A DNA stretch of 64,000 nt from Bdellovibrio bacteriovorus str. Tiberius (GCF_000317895.1 NC_019567.1:186001-250000), one strand, 5' to 3'; counted from the first letter of the stretch, positions 27,941-38,565 are shown. Notes: a model not told the origin generated them from the sequence alone. A program made the numbers and translations.

Positions 27941-28444
27941 ATGAAAAATGAGCAAAAACAAGAGTTTAAGTCCTCTGGTGTCTTGGCCCTGCTGGGTCTT
28001 GTAGGGTTTTCTACGGCCATCATTGCGACCCCCTGGAATCGCCAGATTCAGGACTCTAAAAGTGAGACAGCCCGCCAAAAAGCAGAGGTCGTAGGGTACC
28101 AAGTTGTACAAATTTACCGCGAAGCATCAAAAAATACAGTGTCGGAAGACAAAGCCGGAGGCAGGCTGCCAGCTTCGGTTTCAGAGGATAAGTCCGCTTT
28201 GAATGCTGAAAACCTGCGCAGCACGGGGACCATGGGAACCGACCCGTGGGGGCAGCCGTATCGCTATCGCATTCTGTCCGGAGCCGCCGATGCTGCCGGC
28301 AAGATCAAAATCCTGGTGTGGTCGTCCGGTCCAAACCAGAAAATCGAAACGGCATCTCTCGATGACGAGGCTAAATCCCTGGACACTCAGCCTCTTTATG
28401 AAGGCGATGATCTGGGAGTCCTTCTGAGTGTGTCTCATAACTAG
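27941..28444 (+). CDS. GspG-like membrane protein with pseudopilin C-terminal motif
   Basis: This protein of 167 residues has one N-terminal membrane helix (about 13-30, GVLALLGLVGFSTAIIA). The C-terminal half has the calcium-loop pattern of type II pseudopilins (GTDPWGQPYRYR..., then ILVWSSGPN), like GspG's DPWGNPY and final G.DG strand. A classical prepilin peptidase site (G-F-x4-E) is not evident, so it may be a derivative of the family rather than a pseudopilin. No other secretion genes are adjacent; the TPR lipoprotein gene follows after 105 bp. Confidence 0.6.
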   Translation: MKNEQKQEFKSSGVLALLGLVGFSTAIIATPWNRQIQDSKSETARQKAEVVGYQVVQIYREASKNTVSEDKAGGRLPASVSEDKSALNAENLRSTGTMGTDPWGQPYRYRILSGAADAAGKIKILVWSSGPNQKIETASLDDEAKSLDTQPLYEGDDLGVLLSVSHN

Positions 28445-28549
28445 GCACTTTCTCATCCGCGTCCTTGGTCGCGTTTCCTCAATGGGCGCTTAAGCCGCAT
28501 CAAGCAATTCTCATAAGAAGCCGATCAGCCTAGTGACTAAGGAGATTTC

Positions 28550-30433
28550 ATGTTTCCATACACTAGGACCGCAATCATCGTTCCTTTCCTGATGACCCTC
28601 ACGGCTTGCGCGACCTTCACGTCAAATGAGTCTGACGATAAAGCCCCATACTACGAGGCATCATTCAACGATAGAAATCGCGCTCCTGCTTCCTTTGCTC
28701 CGGCGGTGGTCTCTCCGGAAGACAACGGTGCGGCCTCCTTGGATCCACTCTATATGCGCACTCAGGCGGACTATTACTTCGCGATGGGTGAGGCTTACGC
28801 TCTGGAAGGCAACTCCCAGAAAGCGGTTGAAGCTTTCAAGATGGTTCTTATTTACGACACGAACTCTCCGGCCGTGAACATGCGTCTTGCGGCAGAATTC
28901 CTGAAGCAGGGCATGATCACCGAATCTTTGGCGCAGGCTGAAGAAGCGGTGGCAAAAGATCCTAAGAACGTCGACAGCCACTTGTTGCTGGGTGGTTTGT
29001 ATTCTTCCCTGAAGCTTTATCCAAAAGCGATGGAGCAATACAACACCGTGATGAAGCTTCAGCCCGAGAACACTGAAGCGCCACTTTACATTGGTGCTTT
29101 GTATTCTGAACAGAAGCAGTCTGACAAAGCGGTGAAGTACTTTGAATCCCTGCTGAAAAATCCTGAATACAACACTCCATACCTGGCTCACTATTATATC
29201 GGACGTGTGCGTCTGGAGCAGTCTGAAGCCAAATATCAAAAGGCGGCAGAGGCTTCCTTCAAGAAAGCTCTGGAGCTGAAGCCGGACTTCGCTGATGCGG
29301 TTCTGACTTTGGGTGTTCTTTATTCCAAGCAGAAAACGGAAGACAAAGCCGTGTCCCTGTACCGTGCTTTCCAGAAAGAAAACTCTCCAAGCCCGCGTGT
29401 GGCAGAAGTCCTGGCGCAGATCTATATCGAGCGCGGTGACTATGAAAATGCCTACGAGCAGCTGGAAGTGATGGAAAATGATTCCGACGAGCCACTGAAT
29501 GTTCGCATGAAAATGGCTTTGATTCTGATTGAACAAAAACGATACGACACTGCGGTGGCGAAACTGGAAGAGATTCTGAAGGATGCTCCAGAGTCTGACA
29601 AAGTTCGTTTCTATCTGGCAGCGGTTTATGAAGAAACCCGTCAGCATGAAAAAGCCGTTAAAGAGTACACGAAGATCCCGTCCACCAGCACTTATTATGG
29701 TGAAGCCGTGGTTCACGCTGCTTACCTGCTAAAAGGGTTGGGCCGTTTGAATGAAGGTTTGGAAGTGGCGGCAGCGGGTTTGAAAGCACGCCAGGATCAG
29801 CCTCAGATCTTTGCGATGTATGCTTCCTTGCTGGATGAAAAAGGCGACTACAAAAATGCTTCCGCGACGCTGGAGCAGGGTTTGAAAAAGTTCCCGGAAA
29901 ACGCGCAGCTTCGTTTCTATTACGGTACGATCAACGACCGTATGGGCAACAAAGATGTGGTTGTGACCGAAATGCAAAAGGTTCTGGAACTGGATCCAAA
30001 CCACGTGCAGGGTTTGAACTATCTGGCCTTCACCTGGGCTGAAATGGGTGTGAAACTTCCGGAAGCAGAAAAACTGGCGCGTCGTGCGCTGGAGCTTGAG
30101 CCGACGGATGGCTATGTTCTGGATACTCTGGGTTGGATCTTGTACAAACAAAGCAAGTTCGCTGAATCCATCAAGTTCCTGGAGGCTGCTTACAAACATC
30201 AGTCCACAGTCAGCATCATTGCTGAACACTTGGGTGATGCTTACTACAAGCACTCGATGGTGGAAAAAGCCAAGAAGATGTACAAGAAAGCCGCAGACCT
30301 TGAAACTGAGCCTAAAAAAGTTCAGGAAATCCGCAGCAAGATCACTGCCATTGAAAAGCAGGAGCTGAACGGTACACCTCGCCTGCCAGCTTCGGTTGAA
30401 AAGCCAGTGGCAGAACACGCTTCTGAAAAATAG
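28550..30433 (+). CDS. TPR-repeat lipoprotein
   Basis: This protein of 627 residues has a lipobox (MTLTAC) and about 12-15 tetratricopeptide repeats from about residue 70 to 600 (e.g. YFAMGEAYALEGNSQKAVEA; GDAYYKHSMVEKAKKMYKKA). TPR arrays mediate protein-protein contact, and the lipid anchor would place it at the inner or outer membrane facing the periplasm. Start: AAGGAG 6 bases before the ATG. A strong terminator follows. Partner unknown. Confidence 0.85.
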   Translation: MFPYTRTAIIVPFLMTLTACATFTSNESDDKAPYYEASFNDRNRAPASFAPAVVSPEDNGAASLDPLYMRTQADYYFAMGEAYALEGNSQKAVEAFKMVLIYDTNSPAVNMRLAAEFLKQGMITESLAQAEEAVAKDPKNVDSHLLLGGLYSSLKLYPKAMEQYNTVMKLQPENTEAPLYIGALYSEQKQSDKAVKYFESLLKNPEYNTPYLAHYYIGRVRLEQSEAKYQKAAEASFKKALELKPDFADAVLTLGVLYSKQKTEDKAVSLYRAFQKENSPSPRVAEVLAQIYIERGDYENAYEQLEVMENDSDEPLNVRMKMALILIEQKRYDTAVAKLEEILKDAPESDKVRFYLAAVYEETRQHEKAVKEYTKIPSTSTYYGEAVVHAAYLLKGLGRLNEGLEVAAAGLKARQDQPQIFAMYASLLDEKGDYKNASATLEQGLKKFPENAQLRFYYGTINDRMGNKDVVVTEMQKVLELDPNHVQGLNYLAFTWAEMGVKLPEAEKLARRALELEPTDGYVLDTLGWILYKQSKFAESIKFLEAAYKHQSTVSIIAEHLGDAYYKHSMVEKAKKMYKKAADLETEPKKVQEIRSKITAIEKQELNGTPRLPASVEKPVAEHASEK

Positions 30434-30460
30434 ATTCTAAATTTAAAATTGAAACTAAAA

Positions 30461-30490
30461 AGCCCGCAGTTTCGCGGGCTTTTGCTTTTT
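30461..30490. terminator. Intrinsic terminator
   Basis: A 7-bp perfect stem (AGCCCGC with GCGGGCT, 6-base loop, 30461-30480) is preceded by AAAA and followed by a T-rich run. It serves the TPR lipoprotein gene and, weakly, the convergent membrane protein gene. Confidence 0.85.
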
Positions 30491-30494
30491 GTGC

Positions 30495-31133
30495 TTAAGA
30501 GGCTGGTTCGGTTTTCTTTTCCTGAAGCAGGCCCCGTTCTTTGGTGGCCAGGAATGAATAGTGAGTGACATAGAAGATCAGCGGCAAAGTCACAATGAAT
30601 CCGGCGCCCCACATAATTCCTGAAATCAACACGGCCAGCGCCATGTAAAAAGCGATGATGAAATATTCGCGGAAGTTTTTTATCGATGCCAGGGCGGCAA
30701 TATCAACCGATCTTGCAAGAGCAGTCCCGTTTTCAATGGTCATGCGCAAGGCATGAGTCAGCACCAGATAGAAATACACTGCCAGAATCAGCAGACCCCA
30801 GGACATCGGGACGGTGTGCAGGAAATCCTGCGGGCTTTCCAGGACTCCGATGGCCGACCCCAACAGCGTGCTGGTCGGTAAAAGAATCAAAGAGCAGATA
30901 ATAAATGACAGGGCATTTTCCTTCAGGAAATTCAGATCCCGTGGCCAGGCCTTCGTTGTCAGATAGCGATTGGTCACTTCCTGCAAAAACAGCAGGCCAA
31001 AGGAAATCAGCAGGGCACTAACATAAGGAGTAAAGCGCACCGCCAGAACGAACAGGGTGGCCGTACAGCCCAAAAAGAGGCTGTTTTTCCAGTCCGTTTT
31101 TAATTGAATCAAGGCTTGTTTAAGGGAATTCAT
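30495..31133 (-). CDS. Integral membrane protein, unknown function
   Basis: This protein of 212 residues has about five or six hydrophobic helices (near 20-45, 70-95, 108-126, 150-200). I recognise no family; the pattern resembles small DUF membrane proteins with a pore-free fold. It diverges from the LolB-like lipoprotein gene 17 bp away, so the two promoters overlap. Confidence 0.55.
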   Translation of the reverse strand: MNSLKQALIQLKTDWKNSLFLGCTATLFVLAVRFTPYVSALLISFGLLFLQEVTNRYLTTKAWPRDLNFLKENALSFIICSLILLPTSTLLGSAIGVLESPQDFLHTVPMSWGLLILAVYFYLVLTHALRMTIENGTALARSVDIAALASIKNFREYFIIAFYMALAVLISGIMWGAGFIVTLPLIFYVTHYSFLATKERGLLQEKKTEPAS

Positions 31134-31150
31134 TTCTCTATGCTAAGGCA

Positions 31151-31777
31151 ATGATGAACAGGTTCAATTATTTTTTCATGTTCGTATTAACCCTTTTCCT
31201 TTCCGGGTGTGTCACTAAGACAGTGAAAGAGGGTGCGTTTCAAAAAGCGCAGTGGGAAACCAAGGCCCTGATCAAAAATCAGAAGGAAAATAAGACCCAG
31301 TCATTAAATATAGATATCTTCGCGATCAAAAACGAAAGAGCGCGCTTTGAAATCACTGCTTTGCTGGGGTTTCAGGTGGCCAGTGTTGTGATGAGCCCGA
31401 CAGAGATCTCTTACGCTGTTTATCCTCAAAAGACGTTCTTCTATGGGCGCAATACCGAACGGGCGTTCGCCAATGTGATTGGCATGCCTTTGCATCCGAT
31501 GAATCTGGCCAACATCGCTTTTGATGAACCTGTCAGAGGACCCGGTTGGAAATGTGGATTGGATCCCGCAGGGCTTATTTATCAATGTGAGAATAGCGCA
31601 AAACAAACGCGCGTCGAATGGCTCAATCGAAAAGAAGGGCAAAAGAAAGTCGTAATTACGGCCCCGCAATTTGAAATGCAGTGGCTGTTTGAAGCACCCA
31701 AGACTGAGGTCCAGTTTAAACCAGAGCTGTTCACCTTGAGACAACCGCAAGGGTTCAAAGCAATACAACTAAATTAA
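31151..31777 (+). CDS. LolB-like outer-membrane lipoprotein
   Basis: This protein of 208 residues has a lipobox (LFLSGC) and a mature domain with alternating strands (ALIKNQKENKTQSLNIDIFAIKNERARFEITALLGFQVASVVMS) like the half-barrel of LolB/LolA or DUF4292 proteins. LolB receives lipoproteins from LolA at the outer membrane. The similarity is structural-pattern level only, so the function is tentative. Stop is followed by an AT-rich gap with a promoter-like region before prkA. Confidence 0.5.
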   Translation: MMNRFNYFFMFVLTLFLSGCVTKTVKEGAFQKAQWETKALIKNQKENKTQSLNIDIFAIKNERARFEITALLGFQVASVVMSPTEISYAVYPQKTFFYGRNTERAFANVIGMPLHPMNLANIAFDEPVRGPGWKCGLDPAGLIYQCENSAKQTRVEWLNRKEGQKKVVITAPQFEMQWLFEAPKTEVQFKPELFTLRQPQGFKAIQLN

Positions 31778-31853
31778 AAAACTCGTTAACCGTCTAGTAA
31801 TGAGGCATACTCTAACAGAGTAGGTGTGTCACCAATCACCTTGGGGAGAGAAT

Positions 31854-33929
31854 ATGGCCTCTAAGTTTGATCTGCATTCACTGGTCGCCAACTGGCAAAA
31901 CTCAAGCACTCATGCCAAAGAGCATTGGAGTGGCACCTTCGAGGAATATCTCGACCTGGTAAAACAAAATCCCAAAATCACGCGAAACGCCTATCAGCGC
32001 ATGTATGACATGATCGTTGAGGAAGGCACTGAAAACTATATCGATTTTAAAAAAGAAGTCATTCGCTACAAGTTCTTCGATGACGTTCACAACAACGGCA
32101 AAGACGCGGTCTTCGGTCTTGATGTGCAGTTGATGAAATTGGTGAATGTTCTGAAAGCAGCAGCCCTGGGTTACGGAACCGAGAAACGTGTGATCCTGCT
32201 GCACGGGCCGGTGGGAAGTGCGAAATCCACCATCTGCCGCATGCTGAAAAAAGGCCTTGAGCGCTATTCGCACACCAAGCAGGGTGCGGTGTACACGTTT
32301 GAATGGATCGATGAAAAGCTTGAGCTTGATGGCATTCTTGGAAAAGGTGTGAAGGTCTTCCATTCCCCAATGAATGAAGAGCCTTTGCTGTTGATTCCGG
32401 AAGAGCTTCGTTCCACGGTTTATGATTCCATCAACAAAGGCCAGGAAGGCAGCTTCCGTGTGCATGTGGATGGTGAATTAAGCCCGCCTTCCCGCTTTAT
32501 CTTTAAAGCCCTGATGGAAAAATACGACGGCAACCTGATGCAGGTTCTGTCGCACGTGCGTGTGAAAAGATTGTTCATCTCTGAAGCGGACCGTGTGGGT
32601 ATTGGTACCTTCCAGCCAAAAGATGAAAAGAATCAGGACTCCACCGAGCTTACGGGTGACATCAACTATCGTAAAATTGCTGAATACGGATCTGATTCCG
32701 ATCCGCGTGCTTTTAACTTTGACGGGGAGTTCAACGTCGCCAATCGCGGCATGATCGAATTCGTCGAGGTTTTGAAGCTGGATGTGGCCTTCCTGTACGA
32801 TCTGTTGGGGGCTTCGCAAGAGCACCGTGTGAAACCTAAAAAATTCGCACAGACCCATATCGATGAAGTGATCATCGGGCACACGAATGAGCCGGAATAC
32901 CGTCGTTTGCAAGACAATGAATTCATGGAAGCTCTTCGTGACCGTACCGTGAAGATCGACATTCCGTACATCACGCGCTGGAGAGATGAAATCAATATTT
33001 ACAAACGCGATTTCAATTCCCAGAAAGTGCGTGGAATCAGTATTGCTCCGCATACGGTGGAAATGGCTGCGATGTGGGCGATTCTGACCCGTCTGGAAAA
33101 ACCGAAGAAAGCCAATTTGACCCGTTTGCAGAAACTGAAGCTGTACAACGGAAAAACGCTGCCGAACTATACTGAAGACAACGTGCGTGAGCTTCGTAAA
33201 GAAACTCTGCGCGAGGGTCTTGAGGGTATTTCCGCCCGTTATATCCAGGATAAACTTTCCAACGCCCTGGTGGCGGCTCAGCAGTCCAACAAAGGATCTG
33301 TGAATCCGTTCATGGTGTTTAAAGAGCTTGAATCCGGTTTGAAAAGCCACTCGTTGATTGCCAATGAAGAGCTGAAGACCGAATTCAAAGAGCTTCTGGG
33401 TGTGGTCATGCAGGAGTACGAGGAAATCATCAAAGCTGAGGTGCAAAGAGCCATCAGTGCTGATGAAAGTGCCATGCAGCGACTGTGCGCCAACTATATT
33501 GATAACGTCAAAGCCTATACGCAAAGAGAACGAGTTCGCAATCAGTTCACCGGTAACGACGAGGAACCGGATGAGCGTCTGATGCGATCTATCGAAGAGA
33601 AGATTGAGATCCCAGAGTCCCGTAAGGATGATTTCCGCCGCGAGATCATGAACTACATCGGGGCCCTGGCTTTGGAAGGCAAGAAGTTCAATTATAAAAT
33701 GAACGAACGCCTGCACAAAGCCATCGAATTGAAGCTCTTCGAGGATCAGAAAGACAGCATCAAGCTGACCACTTTGGTAAGCAACGTTGCTGACAAAGAC
33801 ACTCAAGAGAAAATTGATATTGTAAAAACCCGTCTCATCAAGGACTTCGGTTACGATGAAATCTCTGCTACGGATGTATTGCATTACGTGGCAAGTATCT
33901 TCGCCCGAGGGGACGTAAAGAATAAATAA
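31854..33929 (+). CDS. prkA: Serine protein kinase PrkA (YeaG)
   Basis: This cytoplasmic protein of 691 residues has the PrkA AAA domain (Walker [10 protein letters not shown] near 118) and the C-terminal kinase-like domain. In E. coli YeaG acts with YeaH in nitrogen-starvation and stress survival; in Bacillus PrkA affects sporulation. Start at 31854 follows GGGGAGAG by 4 bases. Its stop overlaps the next start (TAATG), so prkA, yeaH and spoVR form a translationally coupled operon conserved in many bacteria. Confidence 0.94.
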   Translation: MASKFDLHSLVANWQNSSTHAKEHWSGTFEEYLDLVKQNPKITRNAYQRMYDMIVEEGTENYIDFKKEVIRYKFFDDVHNNGKDAVFGLDVQLMKLVNVLKAAALGYGTEKRVILLHGPVGSAKSTICRMLKKGLERYSHTKQGAVYTFEWIDEKLELDGILGKGVKVFHSPMNEEPLLLIPEELRSTVYDSINKGQEGSFRVHVDGELSPPSRFIFKALMEKYDGNLMQVLSHVRVKRLFISEADRVGIGTFQPKDEKNQDSTELTGDINYRKIAEYGSDSDPRAFNFDGEFNVANRGMIEFVEVLKLDVAFLYDLLGASQEHRVKPKKFAQTHIDEVIIGHTNEPEYRRLQDNEFMEALRDRTVKIDIPYITRWRDEINIYKRDFNSQKVRGISIAPHTVEMAAMWAILTRLEKPKKANLTRLQKLKLYNGKTLPNYTEDNVRELRKETLREGLEGISARYIQDKLSNALVAAQQSNKGSVNPFMVFKELESGLKSHSLIANEELKTEFKELLGVVMQEYEEIIKAEVQRAISADESAMQRLCANYIDNVKAYTQRERVRNQFTGNDEEPDERLMRSIEEKIEIPESRKDDFRREIMNYIGALALEGKKFNYKMNERLHKAIELKLFEDQKDSIKLTTLVSNVADKDTQEKIDIVKTRLIKDFGYDEISATDVLHYVASIFARGDVKNK

Positions 33930-35026
33930 TGTCGATACGCGAAGACCATAACAGATTCAGAGAGATCGTTAAAGGCAAGGTCAAAGAGGATCTGCGCAAG
34001 TACGTCTCTCAGGGCGAAATGATCGGGAAGCGTGAAGATGAATTCGTGAAGATTCCGCTTCCGCGCATCGATATTCCCAACTTCCGGTACGGTCCCAAAC
34101 AACAGGGCGGGGTCGGTCAGGGGGAAGGGCAGCCGGGTCAGGATGTCGGTGATCCGGGTGAAGGCGGACAGGGTCAGGCCGGAGAAGCTCCGGGCGAACA
34201 CCTTGTCGAAGTCGAAATGTCGATGGATGAACTGGCAGAGATTCTGGGTGAAAAACTGGAATTGCCGCTGATTCAGCCCAAGGGCGCCAAAAACATTGAC
34301 TCCCTGAAGACAAAATTCACAGGCCTTGCGCCAGTGGGCCCCGAGGGCTTGCGCCACTTTAAATCCTCTTATAAACGCGCTTTGAAGCGCATGGTGGGTT
34401 CCGGAACTTATAATTCCGAAGACCCGCTGGTGCTGCCGATCCGCCGGGATATGCAGTACAAGTCCTTCAAGAAAGTGCAGCAGCCACAAACTCAGGCCGT
34501 GGTCATCTATATGATGGACGTGTCGGGTTCCATGGGTGAAGAGCAGAAGGAAATCGTCCGTCTGGAAAGCTTCTGGATCAACACCTGGCTGCGCAAACAC
34601 TATAAGGGCCTTGAAACCAGATTTATCATTCACGACGCCTCGGCAAAAGAGGTGGACGAAGACACGTTCTTCCGCACCAGTGAATCCGGTGGAACCCTGA
34701 TCAGCTCGGCCTATAAGCTGTGTCAGGAAATCATCCAGACGGACTATCCCACGAATGAATGGAACATTTATCCGTTCCATTTTTCAGATGGCGATAACTG
34801 GTCGGGCGAGGATACGCGTCTATGTGTTAAGATGCTGCAGGAATTCTTCCTGCCGAACTGTAACGTTTTCAGTTATGGCCAGGTGGAAAGTAAATACGGC
34901 AGCGGGCAGTTCCTGAAGGATCTGCAAAAGGAATTTGGCGAGGATGAGAGGCTGACTTTGAGTCAGATCGAAAACCGCGACAAGATCCTGGATTCAATCA
35001 AAGATTTCCTGGGGAAAGGGAGATAG
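33929..35026 (+). CDS. yeaH: YeaH-type VWA protein (DUF444)
   Basis: This protein of 365 residues belongs to the DUF444/YeaH family. It has an N-terminal basic region, a long Gly/Gln-rich low-complexity linker (about 60-90), and a von Willebrand A-like domain with the metal-dependent site DVSGSM near 196. In E. coli YeaH works with the YeaG kinase. The ATG overlaps the prkA stop by one base. GTG of spoVR begins 4 bases after the stop. Confidence 0.92.
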   Translation: MSIREDHNRFREIVKGKVKEDLRKYVSQGEMIGKREDEFVKIPLPRIDIPNFRYGPKQQGGVGQGEGQPGQDVGDPGEGGQGQAGEAPGEHLVEVEMSMDELAEILGEKLELPLIQPKGAKNIDSLKTKFTGLAPVGPEGLRHFKSSYKRALKRMVGSGTYNSEDPLVLPIRRDMQYKSFKKVQQPQTQAVVIYMMDVSGSMGEEQKEIVRLESFWINTWLRKHYKGLETRFIIHDASAKEVDEDTFFRTSESGGTLISSAYKLCQEIIQTDYPTNEWNIYPFHFSDGDNWSGEDTRLCVKMLQEFFLPNCNVFSYGQVESKYGSGQFLKDLQKEFGEDERLTLSQIENRDKILDSIKDFLGKGR

Positions 35027-35029
35027 CTC

Positions 35030-36559
35030 GTGGCTAATCTGACACCCGAACTTGAAGCCGAAAGAAAAAGAATCTGCCAGATTGCGAAAGATGCAGGCCT
35101 TGATTTCTTTGAGACGATCTTTGAGCTGATCACCTACGATCAGATCAATCAGTTCGCCGCTTACGGTGGATTCCCGGTGCGCTATCCGCACTGGAAGTTC
35201 GGGATGGAATACGAGCACCTTTCCAAGAGCTATGAATACGGCCTTTCCAAAATCTATGAAATGGTGATCAACACCGACCCGTGTTATGCGTACCTGATGG
35301 AAGGTAACGCCATGATGGACCAGAAGCTGGTCATGGCCCACGTGTACGGTCACTGTGATTTTTTTAAGAACAACATCTGGTTTTCCAAAACCAACCGCAA
35401 GATGATGGATCAGATGGCGAATCACGCCACGCGCATCCGCCGCTACATGGACCGTCATGGTCAGGATGTGGTGGAAAACTTCATCGACGTGTGTTTGTCC
35501 CTGGAAAACCTGATCGATCGTTATAGTCCTTATGTGGAAAAGTCTGTGGTAAAGCCGCAGAATCCGCCACCGGCGCAGGAACCAAACTATTTGCTGCGCG
35601 TGGATCGCTCTTACATGCGCGACTATATCAACCCGCCTTCTTTCGTTGAAGAGCAGCGCCGCAAGGCCGATGCTGAAGCTCAGGCCAAAGCGCAGCGCTT
35701 CCCGGCGGAACCGGAAAAAGACATTCTTAATTTCTTCATTCATTATGCTCCGTTGACCGATTGGCAGCAGGATGTGCTTTCGATCATCCGTGATGAGGCT
35801 TATTATTTCTCGCCTCAGGGTATGACGAAAACTATGAATGAAGGCTGGGCATCTTACTGGCACTCGAAACTGATGACGACCAAGATTTTGGATGATTCTG
35901 AAATCATCGACTTTGCCGATCACCATGCCGGCACGATGGCGATGGCTCCGAACGGGTACAATCCTTACAAGGTCGGCATCGAACTTATGCGCGATATTGA
36001 AGACCGTTGGAACAAGGGTCAGTTCGGCCGCGAATGGGAAGAGTGCGATGACGTGCGCGAGCGCAAGCACTGGGACAAGAAATTGGGTCTGGGCCGCGAC
36101 AAGATCTTCGAAGTCAGAAAGGTCTGCAATGATGTGACGTTCATTGATCAGTTCCTGACGGAAGACTTCTGCGTGCGCAACAAAATGTTTGTGTACAAGT
36201 TCAATAAGAAAACCCAGAAGTTCGAGGTCGACACCAAGGACTTCAAGGCGATCAAAGCCCAATTGTTGTTCCATATGACGAACTTCGGTCAGCCGATCAT
36301 TCGCATTGAGGACGCCAACTTTGAAAATCGCGGGGAATTGCTTTTGACCCATCTGCACGAAGGCATCGACATGCAGCCGGATTTCATGAGCGAAACCCTG
36401 AAAAACGTTTTCAAACTTTGGAAGCGCCCGGTGAATATCGCGACCGTGATGGATGAAACTCCGCAGCTTTTTAGATTCGATGGAAAAGAGTATACTCAGC
36501 ACAAGTTGGGTGAAGAGCCCAGCCCTAATCCATCCAATCAAGAGAGCTCAGGTTCGTGA
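35030..36559 (+). CDS. spoVR: SpoVR family protein (YcgB)
   Basis: This protein of 509 residues matches the SpoVR/YcgB family across its length (FGMEYEHLSKSYEYGLSKIYEMVINTDPCYAYLMEGN..., NEGWASYWHSKLM). In Bacillus it affects spore cortex formation; in Gram-negatives it is co-expressed with yeaG-yeaH and its activity is unknown. It starts at GTG with GGGAGATAG upstream. It overlaps the Sui1 gene by 4 bp (GTGA). Its presence in a non-sporulating predator may relate to resting or growth-phase transitions, which is inference. Confidence 0.93.
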   Translation: MANLTPELEAERKRICQIAKDAGLDFFETIFELITYDQINQFAAYGGFPVRYPHWKFGMEYEHLSKSYEYGLSKIYEMVINTDPCYAYLMEGNAMMDQKLVMAHVYGHCDFFKNNIWFSKTNRKMMDQMANHATRIRRYMDRHGQDVVENFIDVCLSLENLIDRYSPYVEKSVVKPQNPPPAQEPNYLLRVDRSYMRDYINPPSFVEEQRRKADAEAQAKAQRFPAEPEKDILNFFIHYAPLTDWQQDVLSIIRDEAYYFSPQGMTKTMNEGWASYWHSKLMTTKILDDSEIIDFADHHAGTMAMAPNGYNPYKVGIELMRDIEDRWNKGQFGREWEECDDVRERKHWDKKLGLGRDKIFEVRKVCNDVTFIDQFLTEDFCVRNKMFVYKFNKKTQKFEVDTKDFKAIKAQLLFHMTNFGQPIIRIEDANFENRGELLLTHLHEGIDMQPDFMSETLKNVFKLWKRPVNIATVMDETPQLFRFDGKEYTQHKLGEEPSPNPSNQESSGS

Positions 36560-36918
36560 AAAATACTCGCTTAGTTTTTAGTACTGATCCCCGTGACAAC
36601 GTAACATGTCCGAATTGTAAGGAATTGAAATCTGAATGCCGCTGTCGTCCCGAGGACACGGTGCAAGAAGGACAATTCACAGTAGTGTTCCGCTTGGAAA
36701 AAGGGGGACGCGGTGGAAAGACGGTCACGGTTCTTGATGGATTCCCTCGTAATGAAGAGTACTTAAAGACTTTGGCCAAAGAATTTAAAGCCAAATGCGG
36801 CGTCGGTGGAACCCACATCCTGGGCGACAAGGCCGGAATGATCGAGATCCAGGGTGACAAAAGAGACCAACTGAAGAAGATTCTGGAAGCGAAGAAGATC
36901 AAGTTTAAAGGCATGTAA
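36556..36918 (+). CDS. yciH: SUI1/eIF1-like translation factor (YciH)
   Basis: This protein of 120 residues has an N-terminal zinc-knuckle-like segment (CPNCKELKSECRC, four Cys) and the SUI1 domain from about 40 (FRLEKGGRGGKTVTVLDGF, then FKAKCGVGGTHILGDKAGMIEIQGD). YciH is a proposed fidelity factor for translation initiation. It starts at GTG overlapping the spoVR stop, so it is coupled to the prkA operon. Confidence 0.9.
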   Translation: MKNTRLVFSTDPRDNVTCPNCKELKSECRCRPEDTVQEGQFTVVFRLEKGGRGGKTVTVLDGFPRNEEYLKTLAKEFKAKCGVGGTHILGDKAGMIEIQGDKRDQLKKILEAKKIKFKGM

Positions 36919-37014
36919 AACTGGACCCTGTGCAGCTTGCACTTTACATGTGTAGGGCTCATGCTTTTAAATATGAACATGTTTACGACTTCCACTCCTT
37001 TAAGGGGAACGGAC

Positions 37015-37692
37015 TTGGCTGCAAAAAAAATCGTGATTGTAGATGACTATGAAGAAAGCTGTAAGCTCCTGGCAGAGATTCTCAGCTCCACGTATGAGTG
37101 TTCCTACACGTCTGACAGCACCTCTGCGTTCCGCCTGATCAATGAAAAACGCCCGGATCTGATTCTGCTGGATTATAAAATGCCAGGCGTGATGGGTGTG
37201 GATGTGTGCCGTATGGTTCGCGAAAGCGATTCCACGAAAAACACGCCGATCATCTTCGTTTCCGGTGCGGCGACGATTGATGAAAGAATCAAAGCGTTTG
37301 AAACTGGCGCTGATGATTTCATTTCCAAGCCTTTCCACGTGAAAGAGCTGATTTTGCGAATCAAAGCTCGCCTTTCTGAAAAAGAGCCGGAAGCGGCCTC
37401 TGAACTGAATGCGGCGAATTTGAAAATGAACCTTCTTTCCCGTCAGGTGTTTGTCGATGGTGAAGAAGTGAATCTGACGCCAAAACAGTTCGATATTCTG
37501 AAGCTGCTGGTGGCGGGGAAAAACAACCTGGTCACTCGTGAAAAATGTCTTTCAGAAATCTGGGGGGACACGGAAGTGACCTCCCGAAATGTGGATTCAC
37601 AGATCAACTATCTGAAACGTAAAATTCACAAGTTCAACGGTCGCATTGTGGCGGTTCCTTCGTTGGGCTATCGCCTGGAAGCCCAGGAATAA
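37015..37692 (+). CDS. OmpR/PhoB-family response regulator
   Basis: This DNA-binding response regulator of 226 residues has a receiver domain (acidic pocket DDYEES, phosphoacceptor Asp in LILLDYKMPG, Lys in FISKPFH) and a C-terminal winged helix (NLTPKQFDILKLLV ... NVDSQINYLKRKIHKF). The TTG at 37015 is chosen because AAGGGGA lies 6 bases upstream and it gives the canonical short N-terminus before KKIVIVDD. Upstream in-frame ATGs at 36973 and 36979, or 36937 and 36961, are possible. No kinase is adjacent; the kinase at 16763 has no partner nearby either, but a link is only speculative. Confidence 0.88.
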   Translation: MAAKKIVIVDDYEESCKLLAEILSSTYECSYTSDSTSAFRLINEKRPDLILLDYKMPGVMGVDVCRMVRESDSTKNTPIIFVSGAATIDERIKAFETGADDFISKPFHVKELILRIKARLSEKEPEAASELNAANLKMNLLSRQVFVDGEEVNLTPKQFDILKLLVAGKNNLVTREKCLSEIWGDTEVTSRNVDSQINYLKRKIHKFNGRIVAVPSLGYRLEAQE

Positions 37693-37739
37693 TTCTAAAG
37701 ATTCTTGCCCTCGGGGTTTTCTGGGTCCACACTTAAAGT

Positions 37740-38552
37740 ATGGACGCAGCAAAACCCTTGCTGATTGGTCTTTCTCCTCGTCTGTTGTACAAAACTCCGG
37801 ACGGGTTTGAGATCAAAAGCAAATCCATTCAGTACCTTGAGCAGAATCTTGCTCACTTGATCGCAAAGCACGGCGGGTTGGTCTTTATGGTTCCTTCTTT
37901 GGAATCGTCGGGCTTGCTGGAAAAAGACGATCTGAACGTTCACCAATATGCGGAAATTCTGGATGGTTTGGTCCTTCAGGGCGGCGTGGATATCTGTCCA
38001 ACCTTGTATGGTGAAGAACCCATCGAAGTCATGGCCAATCATAAGACCGATCCGATTCGTGATCGCTATGAGCTAAAACTGCTAAAAGCCTTCGCGACTC
38101 GCAATAAACCCGTACTGGGTATCTGTCGTGGCTTTCAGTTGATGAATGTCTTTAAGGGCGGAACTTTGTTCCAAGATCTGCCAACGCAGCTTCCCAGCAA
38201 TTTGGCGCACTTTAAATCCGAACTTTATGAAAAGCTCACGCACCGGGTGGAAATCACTCCGGGCGGAATGCTTCAACAGATGTACACGGCGGGTGGGGAG
38301 ATTGTCTCGATCCACCATCAGGGTGTTAAAAAACTGGGGAATGGTTTGCAAGTCGAAGCGACATCCGAAGACGGTTTGGTGGAGGCGTTTAGCTCCACGC
38401 AAGACGGTTTCTTTGTGGGCGTTCAGTGGCACCCGGAATTCCACATCGACGAGGAAGAAAGATTCCTGTCATCAGAACCACTGGTGAAGAAGTTCCTGGA
38501 GGCCTGCAAGGGCCCCCTGGTGAAACCTTCGGAAAATATCCTGGGTCTTTAA
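37740..38552 (+). CDS. Class I glutamine amidotransferase, peptidase C26 type
   Basis: This protein of 270 residues resembles gamma-glutamyl-gamma-aminobutyrate hydrolase (PuuD) and other C26 peptidases that cut gamma-glutamyl amide bonds. It has the nucleophile elbow LGICRGFQ (Cys near 128) and the late WHPEFH catalytic His/Glu motif. No PuuA/PuuC-like genes are nearby, so the substrate is open. It ends 13 bp before the convergent helicase gene, without a terminator between them. Confidence 0.88.
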   Translation: MDAAKPLLIGLSPRLLYKTPDGFEIKSKSIQYLEQNLAHLIAKHGGLVFMVPSLESSGLLEKDDLNVHQYAEILDGLVLQGGVDICPTLYGEEPIEVMANHKTDPIRDRYELKLLKAFATRNKPVLGICRGFQLMNVFKGGTLFQDLPTQLPSNLAHFKSELYEKLTHRVEITPGGMLQQMYTAGGEIVSIHHQGVKKLGNGLQVEATSEDGLVEAFSSTQDGFFVGVQWHPEFHIDEEERFLSSEPLVKKFLEACKGPLVKPSENILGL

Positions 38553-38565
38553 ATAAAACTAAAAC

